From ZC4RG35 sp964571765 (GTDB lineage: Bacteria; Actinomycetota; Acidimicrobiia; Spongiisociales; ZC4RG35): a stretch of 64,000 bases of DNA. Positions 15,780-24,766 of the stretch are shown here, in pieces. Position numbers and translations under genes: made by a program. Position 1 is the stretch's first letter. Every line of letters begins with the position of its first letter. The notes under the pieces were generated by a model. It saw nothing but the letters and a program-made list of their open reading frames with translations. It made no database searches and was not told the origin of the DNA. The stretch covers positions 90,898 through 154,897 of the forward strand of contig CAZNDH010000002.1 in assembly GCA_964571765.1 (NCBI GenBank), given 5' to 3'.

Positions 15780-16598
15780 ATGGAACAAGAGCGACCCGAA
15801 ATCTATGAGCGGATCCCCTGGGAGACTCTGGAGCGAAAGGCAAGGGACCCCAATCGGATGGTCATTGCGGTGGCGGGCGCAGTGGTTCTCGGCGCACTCG
15901 CCTTCTCCTTCATGCGCGATCAGCCAGGGCAAACGGCACCTCCGGTCGTCACTGCGGCAACGGTCACCGAGGCTCAGGTGGCTCCCGCCCTGCCCACCCT
16001 GGAGCCGCCGGCCACGGTGTCCAGCCCGCTGCTGGTGGCCGAGGCCGATCTCTACGCGGTCCACGAGGAGCAACTCCACCACCTGGTGGCCGCCCATGCC
16101 GAGTGGTTCGCCGTGGAGTACTACTCGTTCGATGGCTCGGAGGGGGCCCGATCAGCGCTGGCGGGGCTCCTCCCCGAAGGGGTGCCCACCCCGGAGGCTC
16201 CTTCGGGGACCCAGGTCTTCGTCGATTGGGTGCGGGCCACCTCGGTGTCGGAGGCCGGCCCATTGCTCTATCAGGTGGAGGTGATCGTCCGCTCCCTGGT
16301 CTCGGGGCCAGAAGGAGGTTTCATCCGTCTGCCCACGAGACTGTCGATGGTGGAGGTCACACTGGGAAGTGAGGGGTCTCCCCGGGTCACTCGCCCGCCG
16401 GTTTCAGCCGGGGAGGCCGCCCCGGTGCCCCACCAGATCGGCCTGGGCCCCCTGCCCGACCAGGTGCGAGATGCGGTGGAGGCGGCACACGGAACAGTGG
16501 TGGGTGGCGAGGCGCTTCCCGACGGCGGCTACCGGGTGGTGGTCATGGCCACCGACCCCGACGGGGTCACCCGTCCCCGCACGGTGGTGGTCCCTTGA
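15780..16598 (+). CDS. Single-pass membrane protein of unknown function
   Basis: 272 residues from ATG 15780. A charged cytosolic N-terminus (RPEIYERIPWETLERKA) precedes one membrane helix (about 28-46). The outer part contains an alpha+beta segment, YAVHEEQLHHLVAAHAEWF, rather like NTF2-fold conjugation or Mce-associated proteins, and a long C-terminal beta-rich portion. That resemblance is weak. It is convergent with the small Nfu_N gene. No function assigned. Confidence 0.6.
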   Translation: MEQERPEIYERIPWETLERKARDPNRMVIAVAGAVVLGALAFSFMRDQPGQTAPPVVTAATVTEAQVAPALPTLEPPATVSSPLLVAEADLYAVHEEQLHHLVAAHAEWFAVEYYSFDGSEGARSALAGLLPEGVPTPEAPSGTQVFVDWVRATSVSEAGPLLYQVEVIVRSLVSGPEGGFIRLPTRLSMVEVTLGSEGSPRVTRPPVSAGEAAPVPHQIGLGPLPDQVRDAVEAAHGTVVGGEALPDGGYRVVVMATDPDGVTRPRTVVVP

Positions 16599-16604
16599 GG
16601 GTTC

Positions 16605-16862
16605 TCAGGCGTCGAATGCCTCCTCTAGGATCGGCACCGCCCGGGCGACGATGTCGTCCCACACGGACGAAGGGGACTTGGTGATGGTGACGAAGTCGGC
16701 GGTGAAGAACACGCTCACCACCCCCTCGATCTCGAGGAGCCGGACGGCGAACCCGAACTCGGTGTCGGCTCCCTCGACCACGGTGGTGGGGCCGCCGACC
16801 GGCACCCCCACCACCAACTTCATGGCATTGGGGTTGGGGGACGGGAACGTCTCGACCGCCAT
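16605..16862 (-). CDS. Nfu/NifU N-terminal domain protein
   Basis: 85 residues (ATG 16862; the GTG three bases upstream is an alternative). The whole protein is one Nfu_N domain: TFPSPNPNAMKL at the start and LLEIEGVVSVFFTADFVTITK in the middle. In full Nfu proteins this domain precedes the CxxC Fe-S scaffold domain; here there is no cysteine pair, so it cannot carry a cluster alone. Stand-alone Nfu_N proteins are known in several phyla; function unknown. It diverges from hyuA with 15 bases between starts. Confidence 0.75.
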   Translation of the reverse strand: MAVETFPSPNPNAMKLVVGVPVGGPTTVVEGADTEFGFAVRLLEIEGVVSVFFTADFVTITKSPSSVWDDIVARAVPILEEAFDA

Positions 16863-16877
16863 CACCCGAGGCTAGCT

Positions 16878-18758
16878 TTGACCAGGGTCATCGGAGTCGA
16901 CATCGGGGGAACCTTCACCGACGTCGTCGTCTCCGACGCCGGCAGGGTCGACGGGTTCAAGGTCCCCTCCACGCCGTCGGAGCCGTCGCTGGCGGTGGCG
17001 ACGGCCGTCGACTGGCGGGACGACGACCTGTTTCTCCACGGTACGACGGTAGCCACCAACGCCCTGATCGAGGAGGCTGGAGCCACGGTGGCCCTGGTCA
17101 CCGACATCGGCTTCGAGGACCTCGTCGAGATCGCCAGGCAGGACCGGCCTTCCCTTTACGACAGCGCGGTCGACCGGCCGGCCTCGCTCGTGCCCAGAGC
17201 ACTTCGGGTGGGCCACGGCGGCGACCTCGATGACACCGCCGCCTCCCTGAGCCGGCTTGGTCCCGATGTGGCCGTCGTGGGCTTGGTCGACACCTACCTC
17301 GACCCGGCAGCCGAGGACGGCCTGGCCGCCGGACTCGCCACAAGGACCGGGATCCCGGTCCTGGCCGCCACCTCGATCTCCCCGGAGTTCCGGGAGTACG
17401 AGCGGATCGCCACCGCGGCTCTCTCCGCCTACTTGACGCCCACCGTCGCCGGCTACCTGCAGCGGCTGACCGCCATCCTCCCGGTCTCCCGGAGTCTGGT
17501 GATGACATCGGCTGGAGGGCTCGTGGTATTCGAGGAGGGGTCGGGGCAGTCGGTGCGCCTCGTGCTGTCCGGTCCCGCGGGTGGGGTGGTGGCGGCTGCG
17601 GCGGTCGGCGCCCATCACGGTCACCACACCGTGATCTCGTTCGACATGGGGGGAACGTCGACCGACGTCTGTCGTATCGCCGGGGGAGCCCCTGAGGCGG
17701 GACCCGGCCACACCGTGGCGGGAAGGGTGGCCCGGGTCCCCTCCCTCCCGGTTCGCACCATCGGAGCCGGGGGAGGGAGCGTCGGCTGGGTCGACCAGGG
17801 CGGGGCGCTTCGCGTCGGCCCCCGGTCGGCGGGGGCCGATCCGGGACCGGCCTCATACGGCCTGGGTGGGACCGAGCCGACCATCACCGACGCCAACCTG
17901 GTAGCGGGACACATACCCGCCGACCTCGACCTGGCAGGCAGGCTCCGGCTCGACACGGCCCTGGCGCGGGCGGCAATGGCGATACTCGGGGCGAAGGTCG
18001 GCCTCGACCCCCTGGCCTGCGCCCACGGGATGCTCGATGTGGTGGACAGTCACATGGAGCACGCTCTCCGCAAGGTGTCCGTGGAGGAGGGGACCGACCC
18101 AAGGGAGGCGGTGCTGGTGGCGTTTGGCGGCGCCGGCGGGTTACACGCCGGCCGGTTGGCGCGTTCCCTCGGCATCCCCAAGGTGCTGGTGCCACCGCTT
18201 TCCGGTGTCTTCTCTGCTGCAGGTTTGTTGCTCTCCGCTCCCCGTGCCGACGCGGCTCGCACCGTGATGCTTCGCCAAGGTGATCCCGGTTTGGGCCCCG
18301 ACACCTCCGCTGTCGCCGCCCATGCCACGCGGAGGTTCGGTGAAGTCTTCGCCGGCCCGCCGGAGCGGGTAGTCGCCAGTTTCGATTGCCGCTATGTCGG
18401 CCAGTCTCACGAGGTCGAAGTGTTGGCCTCACCTGACTGGGCCGATGTGAGGACCGCTTTCGAGGGTGCCCATCACCGTCAGTTCGGCTTCGCCAGGCCC
18501 GGCGAGCCGTTCGAGGTGGTGAACCTGAGGGTGGTGGCGACGGGACGCCCACCTCTCACCTGGAAGGACCTCGTGCCTACCCCTCCGCGAGGTGATCCCT
18601 TCGGTCGCGATGGCGTGTGGGAGCGGCGCTCCTTGCCCGCCGGCTTCCGGCTCCAGGGTCCGGCCACAGTGGTCGAGGAGTCGTCGGCGGTGCGACTCGA
18701 GCCGGGTCAGAACCTCGCCGTCCTCGACGACGGCACCTTGGAGATGACGGAGGCTTGA
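16878..18758 (+). CDS. Hydantoinase/oxoprolinase subunit A
   Basis: 626 residues from TTG 16878, slightly shorter than usual HyuA (about 680). ATP-dependent amidohydrolase of cyclic amides such as 5-oxoproline or N-methylhydantoin. It has VDIGGTFTDVVV (phosphate loop), HGTTVATNALIE, SGPAGGVVAAAAVG, SFDMGGTSTDVCRI, GAGGGSVGWVD, SAGADPGPASYG and AFGGAGGLHAGRLA. Its partner hyuB is 1.9 kb downstream, separated by a thioesterase gene on the other strand and alkD. Substrate unknown. Confidence 0.9.
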   Translation: MTRVIGVDIGGTFTDVVVSDAGRVDGFKVPSTPSEPSLAVATAVDWRDDDLFLHGTTVATNALIEEAGATVALVTDIGFEDLVEIARQDRPSLYDSAVDRPASLVPRALRVGHGGDLDDTAASLSRLGPDVAVVGLVDTYLDPAAEDGLAAGLATRTGIPVLAATSISPEFREYERIATAALSAYLTPTVAGYLQRLTAILPVSRSLVMTSAGGLVVFEEGSGQSVRLVLSGPAGGVVAAAAVGAHHGHHTVISFDMGGTSTDVCRIAGGAPEAGPGHTVAGRVARVPSLPVRTIGAGGGSVGWVDQGGALRVGPRSAGADPGPASYGLGGTEPTITDANLVAGHIPADLDLAGRLRLDTALARAAMAILGAKVGLDPLACAHGMLDVVDSHMEHALRKVSVEEGTDPREAVLVAFGGAGGLHAGRLARSLGIPKVLVPPLSGVFSAAGLLLSAPRADAARTVMLRQGDPGLGPDTSAVAAHATRRFGEVFAGPPERVVASFDCRYVGQSHEVEVLASPDWADVRTAFEGAHHRQFGFARPGEPFEVVNLRVVATGRPPLTWKDLVPTPPRGDPFGRDGVWERRSLPAGFRLQGPATVVEESSAVRLEPGQNLAVLDDGTLEMTEA

Positions 18759-18764
18759 GCCCGG

Positions 18765-19847
18765 TCAGCGTATTCCGAGGAGTTCCTCTGGAGGTGTGCC
18801 GCGCATCAGCTCTCGCACCCCTCCCGGTACGACCAGCGCAGACGACGTGGCCATCGCCACCCGTTTGCCCTCGGCGTTGACGAGGTCCGCTGAGGCGATG
18901 CGCAGTCGCCTTCCGGTGTGCTGCACTCGACCGAACGCCACCAAGTCGCCACTCTCGATCATCACCGGCCTGGTGAATCGGATGTTCATGTCCAGTGAGG
19001 CGAAGACCTCGCCGGGCTCGAGGGTGGAGTAGACGGCCGATCCCATGGCCGACTCGGCGACCATGGCGATCATCCCGCCATAGAGGAAGGGCCCTCCAGC
19101 CGAGAACCACGATGAGGTTGGGAATGTGCCGGTCACCGATCCGGGACCCTCGACCTCCCATCTGGGGCCGAAGGTACGCGCGAAGTTGGGGATCACCTCT
19201 CCTGAGATGATCCGCTGCTGAACATCGATGGGCCGGCCGTTGACGATGGTCTCGAGGTCGAAGTAGGAGTCGTCAGGGGCGGGGCGCAAGTAGGGGTCGA
19301 GTGGATCGCTGGGACCCGTGTCGGGTACGGGGTACTCCGCCTCCATGTCCACGGGAGCGTCTACCACCAGGCATCGGGTGGTTCCGTGAGCCATCAGGCG
19401 CCCATGGCGGTCGGAGATCTCCACCGCCGACAGCCCTACCTGGTTCCCCTGGTGAACACTGGTGGCACGGCCCACGATGTTGCCGGTCTCCCGATTGAAT
19501 GGCCTGACGAACGAGAGGTTCAGCTCCGAGGTCGTCACCGTTTTGCCGGCGGGCAGGCCGGTCCAGATCGCTACGCCGAGCGGTGCGTCGGCCAGGAGCG
19601 CAAACGTGCCGGCCCACACTATGCCGAATGGGTCTTCCAGCCAGCGGCTGATCGGCATGGAGAAGGTCGAGCGACCCGGTCCGGCATCGGTGGGTCGGAG
19701 GCCGGTGAGCCGGTGGATCGGCCCCACGGGGAGTTCCCCACGTACGTAACCCCGGGCAGCCTCCAACCCTGTCATCTGGAGCGCCCGGAGGTCGGCGATC
19801 GCCCCGCGGACCGGCTCGTCGATCAGTGCGCTGGTCTGGCCGGGCAT
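18765..19847 (-). CDS. Double-hotdog thioesterase (PaaI-like)
   Basis: 360 residues with two 4HBT/hotdog domains. The first is around residues 55-165 (VWAGTFALLADAPLGVAIWTGL, then ELNLSFVRPF). The second is around 215-345 (FLYGGMIAMVAESAMGSAVY, then SLDMNIRFTRPV). A tandem hotdog forms a pseudo-dimer and usually hydrolyses acyl-CoA thioesters in the cytosol. It lies between hyuA and alkD-hyuB on the opposite strand and converges on hyuA with 6 bases between stops. Confidence 0.82.
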   Translation of the reverse strand: MPGQTSALIDEPVRGAIADLRALQMTGLEAARGYVRGELPVGPIHRLTGLRPTDAGPGRSTFSMPISRWLEDPFGIVWAGTFALLADAPLGVAIWTGLPAGKTVTTSELNLSFVRPFNRETGNIVGRATSVHQGNQVGLSAVEISDRHGRLMAHGTTRCLVVDAPVDMEAEYPVPDTGPSDPLDPYLRPAPDDSYFDLETIVNGRPIDVQQRIISGEVIPNFARTFGPRWEVEGPGSVTGTFPTSSWFSAGGPFLYGGMIAMVAESAMGSAVYSTLEPGEVFASLDMNIRFTRPVMIESGDLVAFGRVQHTGRRLRIASADLVNAEGKRVAMATSSALVVPGGVRELMRGTPPEELLGIR

Positions 19848-19899
19848 CGGTCGACTCTATTCGGCGGGCGATGGAGGACAGCCCGAGAGGGCCTTTTAT

Positions 19900-20658
19900 T
19901 TGGCTCTGACGCTAGGTCGTTCCAACATCTCAGGATCCAGGAGACTTGAGATCGCATATCGACAGTTGACCGAACAGGCTCGACAGCACGCATCGGCCGG
20001 GCTAGTCGCGGTCGCCAACCCGGCCAAGGCGCCGGGGATGCAGGCCTACATGAAGACCGACATGCCCTTCTACGGTGTGCAGAAGCCGCAACGCACCCCG
20101 ATTCTGAGAAGGCTGGTTGCCGATTTCCCTCCGGCCGACCGCGACGAGTACGAGCGTCTGGTCCTGGCCCTCTGGGACCTGCCCCATCGCGAGGAGAAGT
20201 ACCTCGCCCTGGGGGTGGCGGCGGCCCACCGACTCTATGTGGTGCCGGCCTCGCTGCCGCTCTACCGCAGGCTCATCGTCGAGGGCGCCTGGTGGGACCT
20301 GGTCGACGAGGTGGCCACTCACCTGGTGCGCGATCTGGTGGTGGGCCACCCGGCGGAGGCCTGGTCCGAGGTGGACACCTGGGTCGATTCCGATGACCTG
20401 TGGTTGAGGCGGTCGGCGATCATCTGCCAGGTGGGGACCAAGGAGCGCGTCGACCAGGGGCGGCTCTTCGACTTTTGCTTGCGCTGCTCGGCGGAGACCG
20501 ACTTCTTCATCCGCAAGGCGATCGGCTGGGCTCTGAGAGACCACGCCCGCACCGATCCAGATGAGGTGGCCCGCTTCGTCACCGCCCACGCCGCCGCCCT
20601 TTCGCCGCTTTCGGTCCGGGAAGCCACCAAACACCTGGGGCACCTGGTGGCACGATGA
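19900..20658 (+). CDS. DNA alkylation repair enzyme, AlkD-like
   Basis: 252 residues from the TTG at 19900; the start is uncertain, because family similarity begins about residue 20. HEAT-like helical protein: MPFYGVQKPQRTPILRRL, LPHREEKYLAL, AWWDLVDEVATHLV (with the aspartate AlkD uses to excise 3- and 7-alkylated purines), RRSAIICQVG and FFIRKAIGWALRDHARTDPDEV. All are characteristic. Its stop overlaps the hyuB ATG (ATGA), so a DNA repair enzyme is coupled to an amidohydrolase subunit, with no known biochemical link. Confidence 0.85.
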   Translation: MALTLGRSNISGSRRLEIAYRQLTEQARQHASAGLVAVANPAKAPGMQAYMKTDMPFYGVQKPQRTPILRRLVADFPPADRDEYERLVLALWDLPHREEKYLALGVAAAHRLYVVPASLPLYRRLIVEGAWWDLVDEVATHLVRDLVVGHPAEAWSEVDTWVDSDDLWLRRSAIICQVGTKERVDQGRLFDFCLRCSAETDFFIRKAIGWALRDHARTDPDEVARFVTAHAAALSPLSVREATKHLGHLVAR

Positions 20659-22187
20659 TCGACCCGGTGACCCTCGAGGTCGCCCGGCACCGTTTTTCGG
20701 CGATCGCCACCGAAATGGGCAGTGTCCTCCGGCGCACCTCCCTTTCGCCCAACATCAAAGAGCGCGCCGACTGCTCCGCCGCGGTCTTCACTGCCGACGG
20801 TCAGATGCTTTCCCAGGCAGAGCACATTCCGGTCCACCTCGGCTCGATGCCCGAGTCGGTCCGGGCCTGCATCGAGCATTTCGATCCCCGACCCGGCGAG
20901 CAGTACGCGGTCAACGACCCGTTCGCCGGAGGTACCCATCTCAATGACCTCACCCTTGTTGCCCCGGTGTTCGTCGACGGGATCCACGTCGGCTGGGTGG
21001 CCAACCGGGCCCATCATGCCGACGTGGGAGGCGAGGCTCCTGGGTCGATGCCGGCCCATGCTGTCACCGTCGACCAGGAGGGCCACCGGGTGAAGCCCAC
21101 CCGCTGCGTGGCCGACGGTGAGTGGCTCGAGGAGTTTGCGGTCCCATTCGTCACTGCCTCCCGGACCCCTTGGGAGCGTCGCGGCGATCTAGACGCCCAG
21201 ATGGGGGCAAACGCGGTGGCTGCCCATCGGCTGGGTGACCTGGTAGCCACCGAGGGCGGGGACCGGTTCGTGGCGGTCAGTGGGGCCCTCCTCGACTACG
21301 GTGAGAAGCGGATGACGGCCGCTCTGGCCGCCCTCCCCGACGGGGTCTTCCGCTTCACCGACCACATGGAGCACGGGGATCGCGACGTGGCCATCGAGGT
21401 GGCGGTGACCGTGGACGGGGAATCGCTATTCGCCGACTTCACCGGTACCGACCCCCAGGTCGAGGCCAACTTCAACGCGGTGGAAGCAGTGACACGGTCG
21501 TGTCTCTACTACGCGGTGCGCGTCGCCACCGACCCGACCATCCCGGCCAACGCCGGCTGCTACCGACCGGTGGGTCTCCATGCCCCAGTGGGCAGCCTGG
21601 TCAATGCCCGATTCCCGGCGGCGGTTGCCGCCGGGAACGTGGAGACCAGCCAGCGGATCGCCGACGTGGTCCTCGGTGCTCTCGCCCAGGCGGTTCCCGA
21701 CCGGGTGCCGGCCGCATCACAGGGGACCATGAACAACGTCCTGGTCGGCAACGACGACTTCGCCTACTACGAGACGGTGGGCGGAGGACAGGGGGCCAGG
21801 CCTTACCGGGACGGCCAGTCGGGCATCCACACCGGGATGACCAACACCCAGAACACTCCGATCGAAGCCCTTCACACCCACTATCCCTTCCGGGTTGTGG
21901 CCTATACGCTGCGTCGGGGGAGCGGCGGTGAGGGTCGCTTCCGGGGTGGGGACGGGATCCGTCGGGAGATCGTTTTTGGCAGTCCGGCGACGCTGTCCCT
22001 CATGGGCGAACGCCGACGCAACCCGCCGTGGGGTCTCCAAGGTGGCGGCCCCGGGGCTCTCGGCGAGGACTGGCTGCACCGAGCCGACGGGAACGTGGAG
22101 CGGCTTCCCGGCAAGGTCACCGTCGAAGTGATGCCCGGCGATCGGCTGTTGGTGCTCACGCCCGGTGGTGGAGGCTGGGGCAGGTAA
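20655..22187 (+). CDS. Hydantoinase/oxoprolinase subunit B
   Basis: 510 residues, normal for HyuB. It begins DPVTLEVARHRFSAIATEMG; continues with RTSLSPNIKERADCSAAVF, HLGSMPESV, GGTHLNDLTLVAPVF, ANRAHHADVGG, DFTGTDPQVEANFNAVEAVT, and GEGRFRGGDGIRRE; and ends in the glycine-rich LTPGGGGWG. It forms the hydrolase with HyuA. It overlaps alkD by ATGA and is followed after 105 bases by glcDEF. Substrate class (cyclic amide) is from the family. Confidence 0.9.
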   Translation: MIDPVTLEVARHRFSAIATEMGSVLRRTSLSPNIKERADCSAAVFTADGQMLSQAEHIPVHLGSMPESVRACIEHFDPRPGEQYAVNDPFAGGTHLNDLTLVAPVFVDGIHVGWVANRAHHADVGGEAPGSMPAHAVTVDQEGHRVKPTRCVADGEWLEEFAVPFVTASRTPWERRGDLDAQMGANAVAAHRLGDLVATEGGDRFVAVSGALLDYGEKRMTAALAALPDGVFRFTDHMEHGDRDVAIEVAVTVDGESLFADFTGTDPQVEANFNAVEAVTRSCLYYAVRVATDPTIPANAGCYRPVGLHAPVGSLVNARFPAAVAAGNVETSQRIADVVLGALAQAVPDRVPAASQGTMNNVLVGNDDFAYYETVGGGQGARPYRDGQSGIHTGMTNTQNTPIEALHTHYPFRVVAYTLRRGSGGEGRFRGGDGIRREIVFGSPATLSLMGERRRNPPWGLQGGGPGALGEDWLHRADGNVERLPGKVTVEVMPGDRLLVLTPGGGGWGR

Positions 22188-22292
22188 CCCGCCGTCTCGT
22201 GCCCCTGGGTTCCCGGAGTTGTCTTACCGCGGAGAACCCCGGGGTCGAACCGGGGTGGCAGGCCAATCCGCCAGGCCAAGTAGCCTCGCCTC

Positions 22293-23717
22293 GTGGACCC
22301 GGTAGCCGAACTGCGCGCCCTCCTCGGCGATGAGAACGTTCTCGTAGAGCCACTCGAGCTGCACCTCTACAGCAAGGACGCCTCCCTGATGAGGGGCCAT
22401 CCGATCGCCGTGGTCTTTCCCCGGGACACGGCACAGGTCGCCGGTGTGGTCAAGATCGCCGAGCGAACCGGGACTCCGGTCGTGGCCCGGGGCGCCGGGA
22501 CCGGTCTCGCTGCCGGGGCCAGCCCCACCGAGGGCGGGATAGTTGTGGTGACAACTGCCCTCAACCAGGTCGAGATCGACCCGGGCGATCGGATCGCCTG
22601 GGTGGGGGCCGGGGTGATCAACCTCGACTTGAGCGTGGCGGCCCGTCCCGACGGGCTCCACTTCGCCCCCGATCCCTCCTCGCAGTCGGCGTGCACCATA
22701 GGGGGGAACGTGGCCAACAACTCGGGGGGCCCTCATTGTCTCGCCGAGGGGAGCACCACCAGTCATGTGCTCGGGGTGGAGGTGGTGCTCACCGGAGGCG
22801 AGGTGGTGGTTCTTGGCGGTGGTGCGCCTGACATGCCGGGCCTCGACCTGCGCGGCCTGATGGTGGGCTCGGAGGGAACTTTGGGGATCGTCACCCGGGC
22901 CCTGGTCCGCCTGCTACCCATCGAGCCAGAGGTCCGGACCTTGCTGATGGCTTTTCCCGAGGTCGAAGGGGCGACCAGCACCGTGTCGGCGGTGATCGCC
23001 TCGGGTCTTGTCCCTGCCGCCCTGGAGATCATGGACCAGCGGCTGTGCATAGCCGTGGAGAAGTGGCTGGGAGCGGGGATCCCGACCGACTGTGCCGCCA
23101 TCCTCCTCGCCGAGGTCACCGGGGAGGCGGAGGCGGTCGATTCGCAGGCGAAGTTGATCGCCGATGTTGCCCGGGGCTGCGGCGCCAACAGCGTCGAGAC
23201 CGCGGCTAGCCCAGAGCACAGGGCGTTGCTGTGGAAGGGTCGCAAGTCGGCGTTCGGAGCGACAGCCCAGCTGGCACCGGACTACTACCTCCATGACACC
23301 GTGGTCCCTCGCACCCGATTGGTCGAGACGATGAAGGCGATCTACGAGATCGCCGACCGCGACCAGCTCACCCTGGTCAACGTGTTCCACGCCGGCGACG
23401 GCAACCTCCATCCGCTGGTGGCCTTCGACTCGTCCGACCCGGTGGCCTACGAGAAGGTGCAACGTGCCTTCGACGAGATCGTCGAAATCTGCATCCGCAA
23501 CGGGGGTGCTCTCTCGGGCGAGCACGGGATCGGTCTGGAGAAGCGCGACCTGATGCGGGCGACCTTCTCAGACGTCGACCTGGACGCACAGGCCAGGATC
23601 AAGGAGGTGTTCGACCCGAAAGGGGTGTTCAACCCGGCCAAGGTGCTCCCCGAGGGCTCGAGATGCTTCGACTTCGGAGGGGGAAGGCCGGAGCTCCCCG
23701 AGGGGGTTTGGGTGTGA
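22293..23717 (+). CDS. glcD: Glycolate oxidase, FAD-binding subunit
   Basis: 474 residues from GTG 22293. FAD-linked oxidase (FAD_binding_4 plus FAD-oxidase_C): VARGAGTGLAAGA, PDPSSQSACTIGGNVANNSGG, GLMVGSEGTLGIVT, NVFHAGDGNLHP with the active-site histidine, GGALSGEHGIGLEK and the C-terminal IKEVFDPKGVFNPAKV. Glycolate dehydrogenase passes electrons from glycolate through GlcF to quinones. D-lactate or 2-hydroxyglutarate are alternative substrates, but the glcE and glcF partners favour glycolate. First of a tightly overlapping glcD-E-F set. Confidence 0.92.
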   Translation: MDPVAELRALLGDENVLVEPLELHLYSKDASLMRGHPIAVVFPRDTAQVAGVVKIAERTGTPVVARGAGTGLAAGASPTEGGIVVVTTALNQVEIDPGDRIAWVGAGVINLDLSVAARPDGLHFAPDPSSQSACTIGGNVANNSGGPHCLAEGSTTSHVLGVEVVLTGGEVVVLGGGAPDMPGLDLRGLMVGSEGTLGIVTRALVRLLPIEPEVRTLLMAFPEVEGATSTVSAVIASGLVPAALEIMDQRLCIAVEKWLGAGIPTDCAAILLAEVTGEAEAVDSQAKLIADVARGCGANSVETAASPEHRALLWKGRKSAFGATAQLAPDYYLHDTVVPRTRLVETMKAIYEIADRDQLTLVNVFHAGDGNLHPLVAFDSSDPVAYEKVQRAFDEIVEICIRNGGALSGEHGIGLEKRDLMRATFSDVDLDAQARIKEVFDPKGVFNPAKVLPEGSRCFDFGGGRPELPEGVWV

Positions 23718-24766
23718 CCGAACCTCCGGTCCCCACCGTCGAGCCCGGCTCGGAGGCGGAGCTGGCCGGGATCCTCGCCGAGGCCACCCGCCGCGGTCAG
23801 GCGGTTCAGGTGGTCGGGGGAGGCACCAGGTCGGGTTATGGCTCGCCGGGTCGGCCCGATCTCCTCCTCTCCACCAGGGGCATGGGCGACATCATCGCCT
23901 GGGAGCCGGACGACCTCACCCTGGTGGTCGGGGCCGGGGCGTCGATAGCCGGGGTCGAAGAGGAGTTGAACCGCCGCGGCCAGACCATGGCCCTTCCCGA
24001 GGCTCCGGGTGCGTCCACCGTGGGCGGAGCGGTCGCCGCCGGGGTCTCCTCGCTGAAGCGGCTCCGCCTCTACGGGACCAGAGAGCGGATCCTGGAGGCG
24101 GTCGCGGCCACCGGTGACGGGAGAGTGGTCCGCTCCGGGGGCCGTGTCGTCAAGAACGTCACCGGGTACGACCTCTTCCGGCTTCACGTCGGGGCATTCG
24201 GCTCTCTCGGAGTGCTGACCTCGATCTGCCTCAAACTGTGGCCGGTCCCCCCGGCATCGGCCACCGTAACGGTGGAGGGCCCGGAGGCAGCGAACGCGGT
24301 GACCCGACCGCTGGCGGTCCTCGAGGAGAGGGGCATGACCCGGGTCTACCTATGGGGCACCGAGGACGAGGTTGCCGCCTTGGGCGCCCGGTTCCGGGGG
24401 CTGGTCGCCCCCGGTCTGGACTGGCCTGCCGATCCGGTGGGACGCTTTCGCTGGTCACTCCGCGTGCCCCCGGGGATGACCCCGCAGGCGGTGGCCCGGC
24501 TCCCCGAGGAGTGGGAGTTCCTCGCCGTCCATGGTGTGGGTGAGGTCAGGGCTGCTTCCCCGACGTCAGAGGGCGCAGCCGGGCTTCGCCAGTGGGCCGA
24601 GGCTGGGGGAGGCCGACTGGTGGTGGTCGAGGCGCCAGCCGGTGAGCTCGACGGTTTCGACCCCTGGGGCTCTCCGCCTCCGGGCCTCGACCATCAGCGG
24701 CGCCTCATCGCCCAGTTCGACCCGGCGAGGGTGATCAATCCCGGCCGTCTCCCCGGAGGGCTGTGA
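23714..24766 (+). CDS. glcE: Glycolate oxidase, GlcE subunit
   Basis: 350 residues from GTG 23714, overlapping the glcD stop (GTGA). Single FAD_binding_4 domain: VVGGGTRSGYGSPG, VVGAGASIAGVEEEL, LPEAPGASTVGGAVAAG, GRVVKNVTGYDLFRLHVGAFGSLGVLT (a GlcE signature). It ends in FDPARVINPGRLPGG as in other family members. It forms part of the membrane-associated glycolate dehydrogenase with GlcD and GlcF. Confidence 0.9.
   Translation: MTEPPVPTVEPGSEAELAGILAEATRRGQAVQVVGGGTRSGYGSPGRPDLLLSTRGMGDIIAWEPDDLTLVVGAGASIAGVEEELNRRGQTMALPEAPGASTVGGAVAAGVSSLKRLRLYGTRERILEAVAATGDGRVVRSGGRVVKNVTGYDLFRLHVGAFGSLGVLTSICLKLWPVPPASATVTVEGPEAANAVTRPLAVLEERGMTRVYLWGTEDEVAALGARFRGLVAPGLDWPADPVGRFRWSLRVPPGMTPQAVARLPEEWEFLAVHGVGEVRAASPTSEGAAGLRQWAEAGGGRLVVVEAPAGELDGFDPWGSPPPGLDHQRRLIAQFDPARVINPGRLPGGL

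Noticed and set aside
22237..22255. tRNA T-arm-like hairpin CCCCGG-GGTCGAA-CCGGGG between hyuB and glcD
   Set aside because: No acceptor, D or anticodon stems around it, and the loop lacks the TTC core. It is at most a weak hairpin.
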